Shown here: in pieces, positions 8,484 to 16,798 of the stretch
Layout of the letters: every line of letters starts with the position of its first letter
Numbering within the stretch: the first letter of the stretch is position 1
Assembly (NCBI RefSeq): GCF_021044685.1
Contig: NZ_CP088014.1
Span: forward strand, 2,094,001-2,158,000
Length of the DNA: 64,000 nt
Reading direction: 5' to 3'
Origin: Bradyrhizobium daqingense
GTDB lineage: Bacteria > Pseudomonadota > Alphaproteobacteria > Rhizobiales > Xanthobacteraceae
The notes under the pieces: generated by a model
The model's input: only the letters and a program-made list of their open reading frames with translations
The model's database searches: none
Told to the model about the DNA's origin: nothing
Translations under genes and position numbers: made by a program

Positions 8484-8561
8484 CGTCATTGCGAGCGCAG
8501 AAGCAATCCAGAATCTTTCCGCAGAGGCAGCCTGGATTGCTTCGCTGCGCTCGCAATGACG
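8484..8561. repeat. palindromic intergenic repeat, CGTCATTGCGAG family, copy 1
   Basis: Begins CGTCATTGCGAGCGCAGAAG and ends with the complement CTGCGCTCGCAATGACG. The same consensus recurs at 11015-11101 and 49885-49971 in this window. Its right end lies only 12 bp before the next ATG. Confidence 0.85.
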
Positions 8562-8573
8562 ACGGGAGGCACA

Positions 8574-9077
8574 ATGGCCAAAGCCGCCGCCGCCGCAGGT
8601 ATAGCCACTGGGCAATGCCTCTGCGGCAAGATCCGCTTCGAGATCGACGTGCCCGCGCGTTGGGCCTGGCACGATCATTCCGCCGCCAGCCGCCGCGCCC
8701 ATGGCGCAGCCTATGCGACCTATGTCGGAAGCTGGAAGAAACGCTTCCGCATCGCGGCTGGCAAGATTGCGCTCGTAAGCTACGAGGACAAGGTCACGAA
8801 AACCACCCGCAGCTTCTGCTCGCATTGCGGCACGCCGATCGCCTATGAGCGCCCGCGTGGTCCGCACATGGTCAACATCCCGCGTGCGCTGTTCAACGCG
8901 CGCACCGGTCGGCAGCCGCTCTATCACATTGCGATCGAAGAGCTGCAGGAATGGGCCTATACCGGCGAGCCGCTGGTGCCGCTGAAGGGTTTTCCAGGTG
9001 TGGTTTGGCAACGCTCGAAAAAGAAGAAGCGGGCGAAGGGCGAGGATTTCTTCGAATTGGGGCGCGAGGAGATGTAG
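8574..9077 (+). CDS. GFA-family-like protein with degenerate zinc site
   Basis: A 167-residue member of the glutathione-dependent formaldehyde-activating enzyme/centromere protein V fold. The first pair QCLCGKIRF and the last pair CSHCGTP are intact. The middle motif, normally CHCxxCRRxxG, reads DHSAASRRAHG: all three cysteines are replaced while the surrounding His, Arg-Arg and Gly align. The zinc centre that needs these cysteines is therefore unlikely to form as in canonical members, and catalytic function is doubtful. The C-terminus carries a lysine-rich stretch (SKKKKRAKG). ATG 8574 is preceded by GGGAGG. A start at 8373 would cross two palindromic repeats and was rejected. Confidence 0.85.
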   Translation: MAKAAAAAGIATGQCLCGKIRFEIDVPARWAWHDHSAASRRAHGAAYATYVGSWKKRFRIAAGKIALVSYEDKVTKTTRSFCSHCGTPIAYERPRGPHMVNIPRALFNARTGRQPLYHIAIEELQEWAYTGEPLVPLKGFPGVVWQRSKKKKRAKGEDFFELGREEM

Positions 9078-9095
9078 CCTTGTTCGTTCCGCTCG

Positions 9096-9226
9096 CGTGT
9101 CCCGGACGCGCTGCAGCGTGAAACGCTGCTGCGCAGAGCCGGGACCCATGCGTCAGCGAGCTGAGCGCGAATCTGGGTCCCGACTCTGCGTCGCAACGTT
9201 TCACGTTGCGCCGCGTCCGGGACACG
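9096..9226. repeat. palindromic intergenic repeat, CGTGTCCCGGACGCG type
   Basis: Outer arms CGTGTCCCGGACGCG and CGCGTCCGGGACACG are near-perfect complements at the two ends, with internal complementary blocks (AGCGTGAAACGCTG against CAACGTTTCACGTTG, and CCGGGACCCAT against TGGGTCCCG). It fills much of the gap between the GFA-like gene and the next gene. Confidence 0.8.
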
Positions 9227-9332
9227 AGACCGCCATGCGCAACGCAGCCATGATCGCGCTTCCTTGCGCGCGTCCTCCGACTTCGGCCATCATGCGCCGG
9301 TCCTTGCGGCAACGCCCGCTCCTGGAGGAAAC

Positions 9333-10994
9333 ATGAAGAACAAGATCACCGGCCGCTCCGCCTTTCTCGCGCTGCTCAAGGACGAGGGCGTCACGCATTT
9401 GTTCGGCAACCCCGGCACCACCGAACTGCCGATCATGCATGCGCTGAAAGATCATCCGGATCTGACCTATGTGATGGCGATGCAGGAGAGCCTGGTGGTC
9501 GCGATTGCCGACGGCTACAGCCGCGCCTCCGGCAAGCTCGTTGCCTGCAACGTTCATGTCGCGCCCGGTCTCGGCAACGCGATGGGATCGCTCTACAACG
9601 CCCAGTTCACGGGCACGCCGATGATCCTCACGGCCGGCCAGCAGGAGCAGGGCCATGGCCTGATGGAGCCGGTGCTGTATGGCCCGTTGGTGCGCATGGC
9701 CGAGCCGCTGGTGAAATGGGCGGTCGAGGTGACGCGGCTGGAAGATTTGCCGCGCATCGTGCGCCGCGCCGCCAAGGTCGCGATGACGCCGCCGACAGGC
9801 CCGGTGTTCATCTCGCTGCCGGGTGACATCCTCAATTCCGAGGCTGGCATTGATCTCGGCCGCTCCACCCGCATCGATGCGCGCACCAAGCCGTCGGATG
9901 AGGCGCTCAAGGCATTTGCTGCGCGGCTGCTGAAAGCCGAGCGCCCGGTGATCGTCACCATGGACGAGGTGGTCAAGAGCGATGCGCTCAAGGAAGCTGC
10001 GGAGCTCGCGGAGCTACTGGGCGCTGCGGCTTACCAATCCTCCACGCCCTATGGCGCGCATTTCCTCTCCGAAAGTCCGAGCTTCGTGGGCACGCTGGCG
10101 CGCGTGCAGAAGGTCGCGCGCGATACGCTCGCGCCCCACGATCTCCTGATCGCGCTCGGCGGCGACCCCCTGCGTATGTCGGTCTATAGTGAGGTCGATG
10201 CGCTGCCGGATGGCCTCGGCATCGTGCAGATCGGCCTCGTCGATTGGGAGATCGCCAAGAATTACGGCGCCGAGATCGCGCTGAAGGCGGATGTGAAGGA
10301 AACGCTGCGCGCGCTGATCCCGGTGTTGAAGGAGATGGGCGGCGCTGCGCTGGCGCAACGTGGAAAACAGCGTCTTGCCGAGCTAGCGCCGCAGAATTGG
10401 ACTGCGCGCCGCGCCGCGCTGGTCGAGCAGGTCGGCAAGAGCGCCGGCCGAGCCCCGATCGATCCGGACTTCCTCGTGCTGCAGATGATCGAGGCCATGC
10501 CTGACCATGCCATCCTGGTCGACGAAGGCCTCACCTCGAGCCGCCAGGTGACGGCGCTGCGGCCGCACCGCGATCGCTACGGCTATCACGGCCTTGCCTC
10601 GGGCGGCATCGGCTGGGGCCTGCCGGCGTCCGTTGGCGCCAGCATCGCCAATCCGGATCGGCCCGTGGTGTGCTTCTCCGGCGACGGCAGCGCGATGTAT
10701 TCAATTCAGTCGCTGTGGACGGCAGCACATCACAAGCTGCCGCTCAACGTCGTCATCGCCAATAATGGCGGCTACCGCATCATCAAGCAGCGCCTGCTCG
10801 CCTTTCATGGCGATGACAATTACGTCGGCATGGATTTCGTCGATCCGCCGGTGGATTTCGCCGGCGTCGCCAAGGCGCTCGGCTGTGAGGCGATCAAGAT
10901 CAGCGATCCGCGAGAACTGAAGGCAACCCTCTCGTCAGCGTTCAGCCGGCCGGGGACGAAGCTGATCGAGGTGATGGTGGACGGGAAGGTGTAG
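9333..10994 (+). CDS. thiamine diphosphate-dependent enzyme, benzoylformate decarboxylase-like
   Basis: A 553-residue three-domain ThDP enzyme of the acetolactate synthase/benzoylformate decarboxylase superfamily. The N-terminal PYR domain contains FGNPGTTELP and the catalytic Glu in MAMQESLVVAIADG; the C-terminal PP domain has the ThDP motif GDGSAMYS followed after about 25 residues by NNGGYRI. NPGTTELP near the N-terminus is typical of the benzoylformate decarboxylase branch rather than acetohydroxyacid synthase, and no small regulatory subunit gene is nearby. ATG 9333 follows TGGAGGAAAC. It may decarboxylate a 2-oxo acid, but the substrate is not fixed by sequence. Confidence 0.87.
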   Translation: MKNKITGRSAFLALLKDEGVTHLFGNPGTTELPIMHALKDHPDLTYVMAMQESLVVAIADGYSRASGKLVACNVHVAPGLGNAMGSLYNAQFTGTPMILTAGQQEQGHGLMEPVLYGPLVRMAEPLVKWAVEVTRLEDLPRIVRRAAKVAMTPPTGPVFISLPGDILNSEAGIDLGRSTRIDARTKPSDEALKAFAARLLKAERPVIVTMDEVVKSDALKEAAELAELLGAAAYQSSTPYGAHFLSESPSFVGTLARVQKVARDTLAPHDLLIALGGDPLRMSVYSEVDALPDGLGIVQIGLVDWEIAKNYGAEIALKADVKETLRALIPVLKEMGGAALAQRGKQRLAELAPQNWTARRAALVEQVGKSAGRAPIDPDFLVLQMIEAMPDHAILVDEGLTSSRQVTALRPHRDRYGYHGLASGGIGWGLPASVGASIANPDRPVVCFSGDGSAMYSIQSLWTAAHHKLPLNVVIANNGGYRIIKQRLLAFHGDDNYVGMDFVDPPVDFAGVAKALGCEAIKISDPRELKATLSSAFSRPGTKLIEVMVDGKV

Positions 10995-11014
10995 GGGCAG
11001 GCTGCCGCCACGGC

Positions 11015-11101
11015 CGTCATTGCGAGGAGCCCTTGCGACGAAGCAATCCAGACTGCTTCCGCGGAGGATTTCTGGATTGCTTCGCTTTGCTCGCAATGAC
11101 G
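11015..11101. repeat. palindromic intergenic repeat, CGTCATTGCGAG family, copy 2
   Basis: Starts CGTCATTGCGAGGAGCCCTT and ends TTTGCTCGCAATGACG, with internal GAAGCAATCCAGA and TCTGGATTGCTTC arms. Same family as 8484-8561 and 49885-49971. Confidence 0.85.
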
Positions 11102-11161
11102 CGGAGGGGCACACTCCCTCCTTGGCATGGTTCTGGCTTCGCCAGGACGACGCCAGCGGGT

Positions 11162-12541
11162 CTACCCCTTCTTCCCCACGCGATACCCCGCCGCCGGATG
11201 CGGCGCATCTAGCCTTGCGCGGCCCGCGCCGAACAGTTTCTCCCGCAATGTGCCCTGCTCGTAGCCCGGCTTGTACCGTCCGCGCCGGGTCAGCTCCGGC
11301 ACCAGCATGTCGGCGATATCCTCGAAATCCCCGGGTGAGATCGCGAAGGCGACGTTGAGGCCGTCGACATCGGTTGCTTCGAACCATTGCTCGATCTTGT
11401 CCGCGACCATCTCCGGCGTGCCGACCACGACCGGGCCGGCGCCGCCGATGCCGACATGCTCGATGACGTCACGCACGGTCCAGACGCGGTCGGGATCGGC
11501 GCGGGTGACGTTGTCCATGGCACTGCGGCCGGCATCGTTCTGGACGTGACGCACCTGCTGGTCGAGGTCGTAGCCGGAGAAGTCGACGCCAGTCCATCCC
11601 GACATCAGCGCCAGCGCGCCTTCCGGGCTGATGTGGCGGCGGTAGTCGGCGTACTTCTCCTTCGCTTCGGCTTCGGTCCGTCCGAGGATGATCGTCATCA
11701 TCGAGAACATCAGGATCTCGGCCGGGTTGCGGCCGAGCGCGGCAGCCTCCTGCCGGATCGCCGAGACGCGCGGCGCGATCACCTTGGCCGACGGGCCCGA
11801 CATGAACACGCATTCGGCGTGTCGCGCCGCGAATTGTCGGCCGCGCGGCGAGGTGCCGGCCTGGTACAGCACCGGCGTGCGCTGCGGCGAGGGTTCGCTG
11901 AGATGAATGGTGTTGTTGATGCGGTAATTCGTACCCTCATGATTGACGCGATGAACCTTTGCCGGATCGGTGAAGATGCCGCGGGCCCGGTCGCGCAGCA
12001 CGGCGTCGTCCTCCCAGCTGCCTTCCCAGAGCTTGTAGACCACCTCCATATATTCGTCGGCGATGTCGTAGCGGTCGTCATGTCCGGTTTGCCTGTCCTT
12101 GCCGGCACCGCGCGCGGCGCTGTCGAGATAGCCGGTGACGACGTTCCAGCCGATCCGGCCCTCGGTGAGGTGGTCGAGCGTCGACATCCGCCGTGCGAAC
12201 GGATAGGGCGGCTCGAAGGACAGGTTGCTGGTGACGCCGAATCCGAGATTTTGCGTCACTGCCGCCATCGCTGAGAGCAGCAGCAGCGGCTCGTTCGACG
12301 GCGTCTGCGCCGCATTGCGCAAGGCTGCGTCAGGGCTGTTGCCATAGACGTCATAGACCCCGAGCACGTCGGCAAGGAACAGCCCGTCGAAACGGCCGCG
12401 CTCCAATGTCTTGGCGAGATCAATCCAGTAGGGCAGCCGGTTATAGTCGGCTGTGCGATCGCGCGGGTGGGTCCACAGGCCCGGTGACTGGTGCGCCACG
12501 CAATTCATCGCAAAGGCGTTGAGCCTGATCTCTTTGGCCAT
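11162..12541 (-). CDS. LLM-class flavin-dependent monooxygenase (NtaA/SnaA/DszA group)
   Basis: A 459-residue bacterial luciferase-like monooxygenase that uses reduced FMN supplied by a separate reductase. Group-specific stretches are present: LNAFAMNCVAHQSPGLWTHP at the N-terminus, RGRFDGLFLADVLG, SFEPPYPFARRMSTLDHLT and GRIGWNVVTGYL. Such enzymes attack nitrilotriacetate-like chelators, dibenzothiophene sulfone or other N- and S-compounds; the substrate is unknown here. ATG 12541 (MAKEIRLNAF) has AAGGGAC upstream; a 12742 start is unsupported. It is divergent from an M20 peptidase, with 272 bp of shared upstream DNA rich in TTGGC half-sites. No reductase partner is adjacent. Confidence 0.88.
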   Translation of the reverse strand: MAKEIRLNAFAMNCVAHQSPGLWTHPRDRTADYNRLPYWIDLAKTLERGRFDGLFLADVLGVYDVYGNSPDAALRNAAQTPSNEPLLLLSAMAAVTQNLGFGVTSNLSFEPPYPFARRMSTLDHLTEGRIGWNVVTGYLDSAARGAGKDRQTGHDDRYDIADEYMEVVYKLWEGSWEDDAVLRDRARGIFTDPAKVHRVNHEGTNYRINNTIHLSEPSPQRTPVLYQAGTSPRGRQFAARHAECVFMSGPSAKVIAPRVSAIRQEAAALGRNPAEILMFSMMTIILGRTEAEAKEKYADYRRHISPEGALALMSGWTGVDFSGYDLDQQVRHVQNDAGRSAMDNVTRADPDRVWTVRDVIEHVGIGGAGPVVVGTPEMVADKIEQWFEATDVDGLNVAFAISPGDFEDIADMLVPELTRRGRYKPGYEQGTLREKLFGAGRARLDAPHPAAGYRVGKKG

Positions 12542-12549
12542 GATGTCCC

Positions 12550-12703
12550 TTGGCACTCTGAACCGATTGGCACTCTGTACTGAGCGCTCTTCGAATGGTA
12601 GACGTGCGCCCCGACTTGGCGACGTTCTTGCATATCCTAGACTTGGATGTCTCGGCCTTGGCAAGGCCAAAATCCGTTGGCGCTGCCGCACTTGGCAAGC
12701 CAA
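12550..12703. promoter_or_regulatory. cluster of TTGGC half-sites between LLM and M20 genes
   Basis: TTGGCACTCTG occurs exactly twice, at 12550-12560 and 12567-12577 (17-bp step). Further downstream are TTGGCAAGGCCAA at 12658-12670 and the perfect palindrome TTGGC-AA-GCCAA at 12692-12703. These could be operators for a regulator encoded elsewhere that serves both divergent genes. No known regulator can be assigned. Confidence 0.35.
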
Positions 12704-12813
12704 CCTCAAGAGAGCAAGAACGAAATCCCAAGAGAACTCCAAGACCTGTCGAAGCCCCCCACTTTCGAAGACCTCCCCGTCTCGGGTAGTGTCCTTCGCC
12801 TCCGAACCTCGAA

Positions 12814-14220
12814 ATGCAAGCCATGACCAGAGCTGATGCCATTGCCCGTGCCCGTGAGGATTTCACCTCCGGTGCGTTTCTTTCCGAGCTCGACCGCCGC
12901 GTCGCGTACCGAACTGAAAGCCAGAATCCGTCGCGCGGCACTGAACTGCGCGCTTATCTGGAACAGGAGATGCAGCCGGCTTTCGCCGCGCTGGATTTTT
13001 CCAGCCGTATCGTGGAATCCCCGAGCGGCAAGGCGCCGTTTCTGTTTGCCGAGCATCACGAGGGTGCGTCCGCGCCGACCGTGCTGATCTACGGCCATGG
13101 CGACGTCGTCGACGGCATGGAGGGCGAGTGGCGCGATGGCCGCGATCCCTGGCGCACCACGGTTGCGGGCACGCGCCTCTATGGCCGCGGCACCGCCGAC
13201 AACAAGGGCCAGCACAGCATCAACATGGCGGCGCTGCGCGCCGTGCGGGATGCCCGCGGCGGCAAGCTCGGTTTCAACGCCAAGTTCATCGTCGAGATGG
13301 GCGAGGAGATCGGCTCGCCCGATCTCGGCAAGGTCTGCGATCTCAATCGCGATGCGCTCAAGGCCGACCTGTTCATGGCCTCCGACGGGCCGCGCCTGTC
13401 CGCCGATCGGCCGACGCTGTTCCTCGGCTGTCGTGGCGGCATCCGCATTCATCTCGACGTAAATCTGCGCGATGGCGGTCACCATTCCGGAAATTGGGGC
13501 GGCGTGCTGGCTAACCCCGCGACCATCCTGGTCAACGCGATCTCCACGCTGGTCGACGGCCACGGCCGGCTCCAGCTCGATGCCTTGAAGCCGCCCCGCC
13601 TCACCAACCAAATCCGCGCCTATCTCGCCGACGTCGAGGTGGTGCCGAGCGCGGACGAGCCAGCGCTGGCGGAGAATTGGGGCGAGGAGGGCCTGTCGGC
13701 GGCCGAGCGGCTCTACGCCTGGAATACGCTGGAAGTGTTGGCGATGTCGTCGGGCAATATCGAGAAGCCGGCGAACGCCATTCCCGGCCATGCCAATGCC
13801 GTGCTGCAACTGCGTTTCGTGGTCGGGACCAAGATCGAGGGCCTGATCGAGGCCATCCGCGCGCATCTGGTCGCAAAGGGGTTTCCGATGATCGAAGTGC
13901 GGGCGGCGCAGAGCTTTGCTGCATCGCGCACGGACTTCGACAGCCCCTGGATCAAATGGGCGGCGGATTCGGTGCTGCAGACCACCGGCAAGGCGCCGGC
14001 CGTGCTGCCGAATTTCGGCGGCTCGCTGCCCAACGACGTGTTTTCCGAGATCCTGGGCCTGCCGACGATCTGGGTGCCGCACTCCTATCCCGGCTGCTCC
14101 CAGCATGCGCCCAATGAGCACATCCTGCTGCCATTGACCGAAGAGGCCTTGACGGTGATGGCGGGGCTGTTCTGGGATCTCGGCGAGTTGCAAGACCCGC
14201 TAACAGGCCCGTTAACCTGA
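12814..14220 (+). CDS. M20-family metallopeptidase
   Basis: A di-zinc aminoacylase/carboxypeptidase-type hydrolase of 468 residues. The M20 motifs are visible: YGHGDVVDG with metal-binding His and Asp, GRGTADNKGQ with the bridging Asp, EMGEEIGSPD with the catalytic and metal-binding glutamates, the dimerisation domain from about residue 200 (GGHHSGNWGG) and a C-terminal His in CSQHAPNEH. It would release an amino acid from a peptide, N-acyl or N-carbamoyl derivative. ATG 12814 is used; a second ATG three codons later (12823) is equally possible. The ABC transporter downstream on the same strand is of the acidic amino acid type, so supply of amino acids is a plausible theme. Confidence 0.9.
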   Translation: MQAMTRADAIARAREDFTSGAFLSELDRRVAYRTESQNPSRGTELRAYLEQEMQPAFAALDFSSRIVESPSGKAPFLFAEHHEGASAPTVLIYGHGDVVDGMEGEWRDGRDPWRTTVAGTRLYGRGTADNKGQHSINMAALRAVRDARGGKLGFNAKFIVEMGEEIGSPDLGKVCDLNRDALKADLFMASDGPRLSADRPTLFLGCRGGIRIHLDVNLRDGGHHSGNWGGVLANPATILVNAISTLVDGHGRLQLDALKPPRLTNQIRAYLADVEVVPSADEPALAENWGEEGLSAAERLYAWNTLEVLAMSSGNIEKPANAIPGHANAVLQLRFVVGTKIEGLIEAIRAHLVAKGFPMIEVRAAQSFAASRTDFDSPWIKWAADSVLQTTGKAPAVLPNFGGSLPNDVFSEILGLPTIWVPHSYPGCSQHAPNEHILLPLTEEALTVMAGLFWDLGELQDPLTGPLT

Positions 14221-14307
14221 GCCTTCGATCCAGTCGAAAGTCACATTCTAATCCGGCCCGATTTGTGCTTGCATCCGGGCCGCATCATCCGAAAGGGGAA
14301 GAGAAAA

Positions 14308-15219
14308 GTGAAACATTTCCGTCACATCGGGCTCGCGCTTGCCGCGACCTTCGTCGTCAGCCAGGCCGGGGCCCAGGAGCTGACCGGCACGTTGAAGAAC
14401 ATCAAGGACACCGGCGCGATCACGCTCGGCTTCCGCGACTCCTCGATCCCGTTCTCCTATCTCGACGACAACCAGAAGCCCGTCGGATTCGCGATGGACA
14501 TCTGCTACAAGATCGTCGACGCCGTGAAGAAGGAGCTCAAGCTCGACAAGCTCGAGGTCAAGCTCAACCCGGTGACCTCGGCGACCCGCATCCCGCTGAT
14601 GGCGAACGGCACGATCGACCTCGAATGCGGTTCGACCACCAACAATGCCGAGCGCCAGAAGCAGGTCTCCTTCACCAACACCCACTTCCTGACCGCCAGC
14701 CGCTACGTCTTCAAGAAGTCGAGCGGCCTCAAGTCGATCGACGACCTCAAGGGCAAGACGGTGGTCTCGACGGCCGGCACCACCAATATCAAGCAGCTCA
14801 CCGAAGCCAATGTCGCCAAGGGCCTCGGCGCCAACATCATTCCGGCCAAGGACCACGCCGAAGCCTTCCTGATGGTCGAGACCGACCGCGCGGTGGCCTT
14901 CGTCATGGACGACATTCTGCTGGCCAGCCTCGTCGCCGGCTCGAAGAATCCGGACGACTACGCCGTCTCCAAGGACGCGTTCTCCAAGCCTGAGCCCTAC
15001 GGCATCATGCTGCGCAAGGATGACCCCGCCTTCAAGAAGGTGGTCGATGCGGCGACCGCGGCGCTCTATACGTCGGGCGAAGCCCAGAAGATCTACGAGA
15101 AGTGGTTCACCCAGAAGATTCCGCCGAAGGGCCTGAACCTGAATACGCCGATCTCGGCCGAGCTGAAGAACGAGTTCGCCAAGCCGACTGATTCGCCGAA
15201 TCCGGACGATTATAAGTAA
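14308..15219 (+). CDS. gltI: glutamate/aspartate-type ABC transporter substrate-binding protein
   Basis: A periplasmic solute-binding protein of 303 residues with a Sec signal peptide (KHFRHIGLALAATFVVSQAG, cleavage near AQA/GAQ-EL). It belongs to family 3 of solute receptors, with IPFSYLDDNQKPVGFAMDIC and the ECGSTTNNAERQ region typical of GltI/AatJ. The GTG start at 14308 is chosen because AAGGGGAAGAGA precedes it and the signal peptide then starts correctly. It is the first gene of gltIJKL. A strong hairpin after its stop probably sets the high receptor-to-permease expression ratio. Confidence 0.93.
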   Translation: MKHFRHIGLALAATFVVSQAGAQELTGTLKNIKDTGAITLGFRDSSIPFSYLDDNQKPVGFAMDICYKIVDAVKKELKLDKLEVKLNPVTSATRIPLMANGTIDLECGSTTNNAERQKQVSFTNTHFLTASRYVFKKSSGLKSIDDLKGKTVVSTAGTTNIKQLTEANVAKGLGANIIPAKDHAEAFLMVETDRAVAFVMDDILLASLVAGSKNPDDYAVSKDAFSKPEPYGIMLRKDDPAFKKVVDAATAALYTSGEAQKIYEKWFTQKIPPKGLNLNTPISAELKNEFAKPTDSPNPDDYK

Positions 15220-15247
15220 GACAGACCTCGATCTTTCGATCGGAATC

Positions 15248-15284
15248 ATGTCCGGCCACTCTTGACACAGGGGTGGCCGGACAT
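15248..15284 (+). terminator. attenuating hairpin between gltI and gltJ
   Basis: A perfect 12-bp stem, ATGTCCGGCCAC (15248-15259) with GTGGCCGGACAT (15273-15284), 13-nt loop, followed by only TTTGC. It lies 28 bp after the receptor gene stop and 75 bp before gltJ. In ABC operons such structures usually act as a partial terminator or as a 3' stabiliser of the receptor mRNA. Confidence 0.75.
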
Positions 15285-15358
15285 TTGCATAGGCGTCTAG
15301 GACTTCTCTGAAGACTGCTCAAGTCGCCCAATGACGGGCGCGTTCGCGCGGGGGACAC

Positions 15359-16090
15359 GTGAACTACAACTGGAACTGGGGAATCTTTTTCCAGCCGAAC
15401 CCGATGGGGACCGGTACCTATCTCGACATGCTGCTGTCGGGACTGGCGCTGACCCTCAAGACCGCGGCGCTGGCCTGGGTCATCGCGCTGATCACCGGCT
15501 CGCTCGTCGGCGTGATGCGCACGCTGCCGTCGAAGGGTGCGAACTGGTTCGGCTTTGCCTATGTCGAATTCTTCCGCAACATGCCGCTGCTTGTGCAGCT
15601 CTTCCTGTGGTTCTTCGTGCTGCCGGAACTGCTGCCGAAGGGCGCCGGCACCTGGCTGAAACAGCTGCCGAACGCGCCGTTCTGGACCGCGGCGATCGGC
15701 GTTGGTTTCTTCATGTCAGCACGCGTTGCCGTGCAACTGCAGGCCGGCATTGGCTCGCTGCCGCGCGGGCAGAAGATGGCCGCAACGGCGCTGGGCCTGA
15801 CCACCGCGCAGGGCTATCGCTACGTGCTGCTGCCGATGGCCTTCCGCATCATCCTGCCGCCGCTGACCTCCGAATTCCTCAACACCATCAAGAATACCGC
15901 GGTGGCGATCACCATCGGTTTGCTTGAGCTGACCGGGCAGGCGCGCTCGATGCAGGAATTCTCGTTCCAGGTGTTCGAAGCCTTTACCGCCGCGACCATC
16001 CTCTACCTCCTCGTCAACGCCGTCGTCGTGACCGCGATGCGCTTCCTCGAACGCTGGGTCGCGATCCCCGGCTACATCACGGGGAAATGA
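15359..16090 (+). CDS. gltJ: amino acid ABC transporter permease GltJ
   Basis: Inner membrane permease of 243 residues with about five to six membrane helices. The binding-protein-dependent transport EAA-type loop lies near residues 140-165 (ARVAVQLQAGIGSLPRGQKM followed by AATALGLTTAQGYRYVLLP). The GTG start at 15359 follows GGGGGAC, and MNYNWNWGIFFQ is the usual beginning of GltJ proteins. GltJ pairs with GltK, whose gene begins 3 bp downstream, to form the channel energised by GltL. Confidence 0.92.
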   Translation: MNYNWNWGIFFQPNPMGTGTYLDMLLSGLALTLKTAALAWVIALITGSLVGVMRTLPSKGANWFGFAYVEFFRNMPLLVQLFLWFFVLPELLPKGAGTWLKQLPNAPFWTAAIGVGFFMSARVAVQLQAGIGSLPRGQKMAATALGLTTAQGYRYVLLPMAFRIILPPLTSEFLNTIKNTAVAITIGLLELTGQARSMQEFSFQVFEAFTAATILYLLVNAVVVTAMRFLERWVAIPGYITGK

Positions 16091-16093
16091 GCC

Positions 16094-16786
16094 ATGTTCG
16101 GCAATCTCGATTTCGACGTCATCCGCCGCGCGCTGCCCTATCTGTTCTACGAGGGCATGACGTTCACGCTGACGCTGACCGGCCTTGCAGCCCTCGGCGG
16201 CCTCATCTTCGGCACGGCGCTCGCCCTGATGCGGCTCTCCGGCTTTAAGATCCTTGGCCGCATCGCCGGGGTCTATGTCGACTTCATGCGCTCGCTGCCG
16301 CTGGTGTTGGTCATCTTCTGGTTCTACTTCCTGGTGCCCTATATCGGGCAGTGGGTGACCGGTGCCTCGCGTCCGATCAGCGTCGGCGCCTTCGCCTCCT
16401 CGCTCATCACCTTCATCATGTTCGAGGCGGCCTACTTCTCCGAGATCATGCGTGCCGGCATCCAGTCGATCTCGCGCGGACAGCCGGCCGCAGCCAGCGC
16501 GCTGGGCCTGACCTACGCCCAGACCATGCGTTACGTCGTGCTGCCGCAGGCCTTCCGCAACATGCTGCCGGTGCTGATCACGCAGACCATCGTGCTGTTC
16601 CAGGACACGTCGCTGGTCTACGTGCTCTCGATCACCGACTTCCTGGGAGCGGCGAGCAAGGTGGCGCAGCGCGACGGGCGCCTGGTTGAAATGTACCTGT
16701 TCGCAGCCGTCGTCTACTTCACCATTTCCTGTATCGCGTCCTACGGCGTCCGCCGTCTGCAGGCGCGCATCGCCATCATCCGCTAG
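16094..16786 (+). CDS. gltK: amino acid ABC transporter permease GltK
   Basis: Second permease, 230 residues, with several hydrophobic helices and the conserved cytoplasmic loop IMRAGIQSISRGQPAAASAL followed by GLTYAQTMRYVVLPQAFRNM. ATG 16094 sits 3 bp after the gltJ stop, so translation is probably coupled; gltL follows after 12 bp. Role: one half of the heterodimeric glutamate/aspartate-type channel. Confidence 0.93.
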   Translation: MFGNLDFDVIRRALPYLFYEGMTFTLTLTGLAALGGLIFGTALALMRLSGFKILGRIAGVYVDFMRSLPLVLVIFWFYFLVPYIGQWVTGASRPISVGAFASSLITFIMFEAAYFSEIMRAGIQSISRGQPAAASALGLTYAQTMRYVVLPQAFRNMLPVLITQTIVLFQDTSLVYVLSITDFLGAASKVAQRDGRLVEMYLFAAVVYFTISCIASYGVRRLQARIAIIR

Positions 16787-16798
16787 GGCTAGCCGCTC

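Noticed and set aside
8367..9226. A CRISPR array or insertion sequence in the repeat-rich 8.3-9.3 kb stretch
   Set aside because: The repeats are different palindromes with unrelated spacing and no transposase or cas gene; they are dispersed intergenic hairpins.
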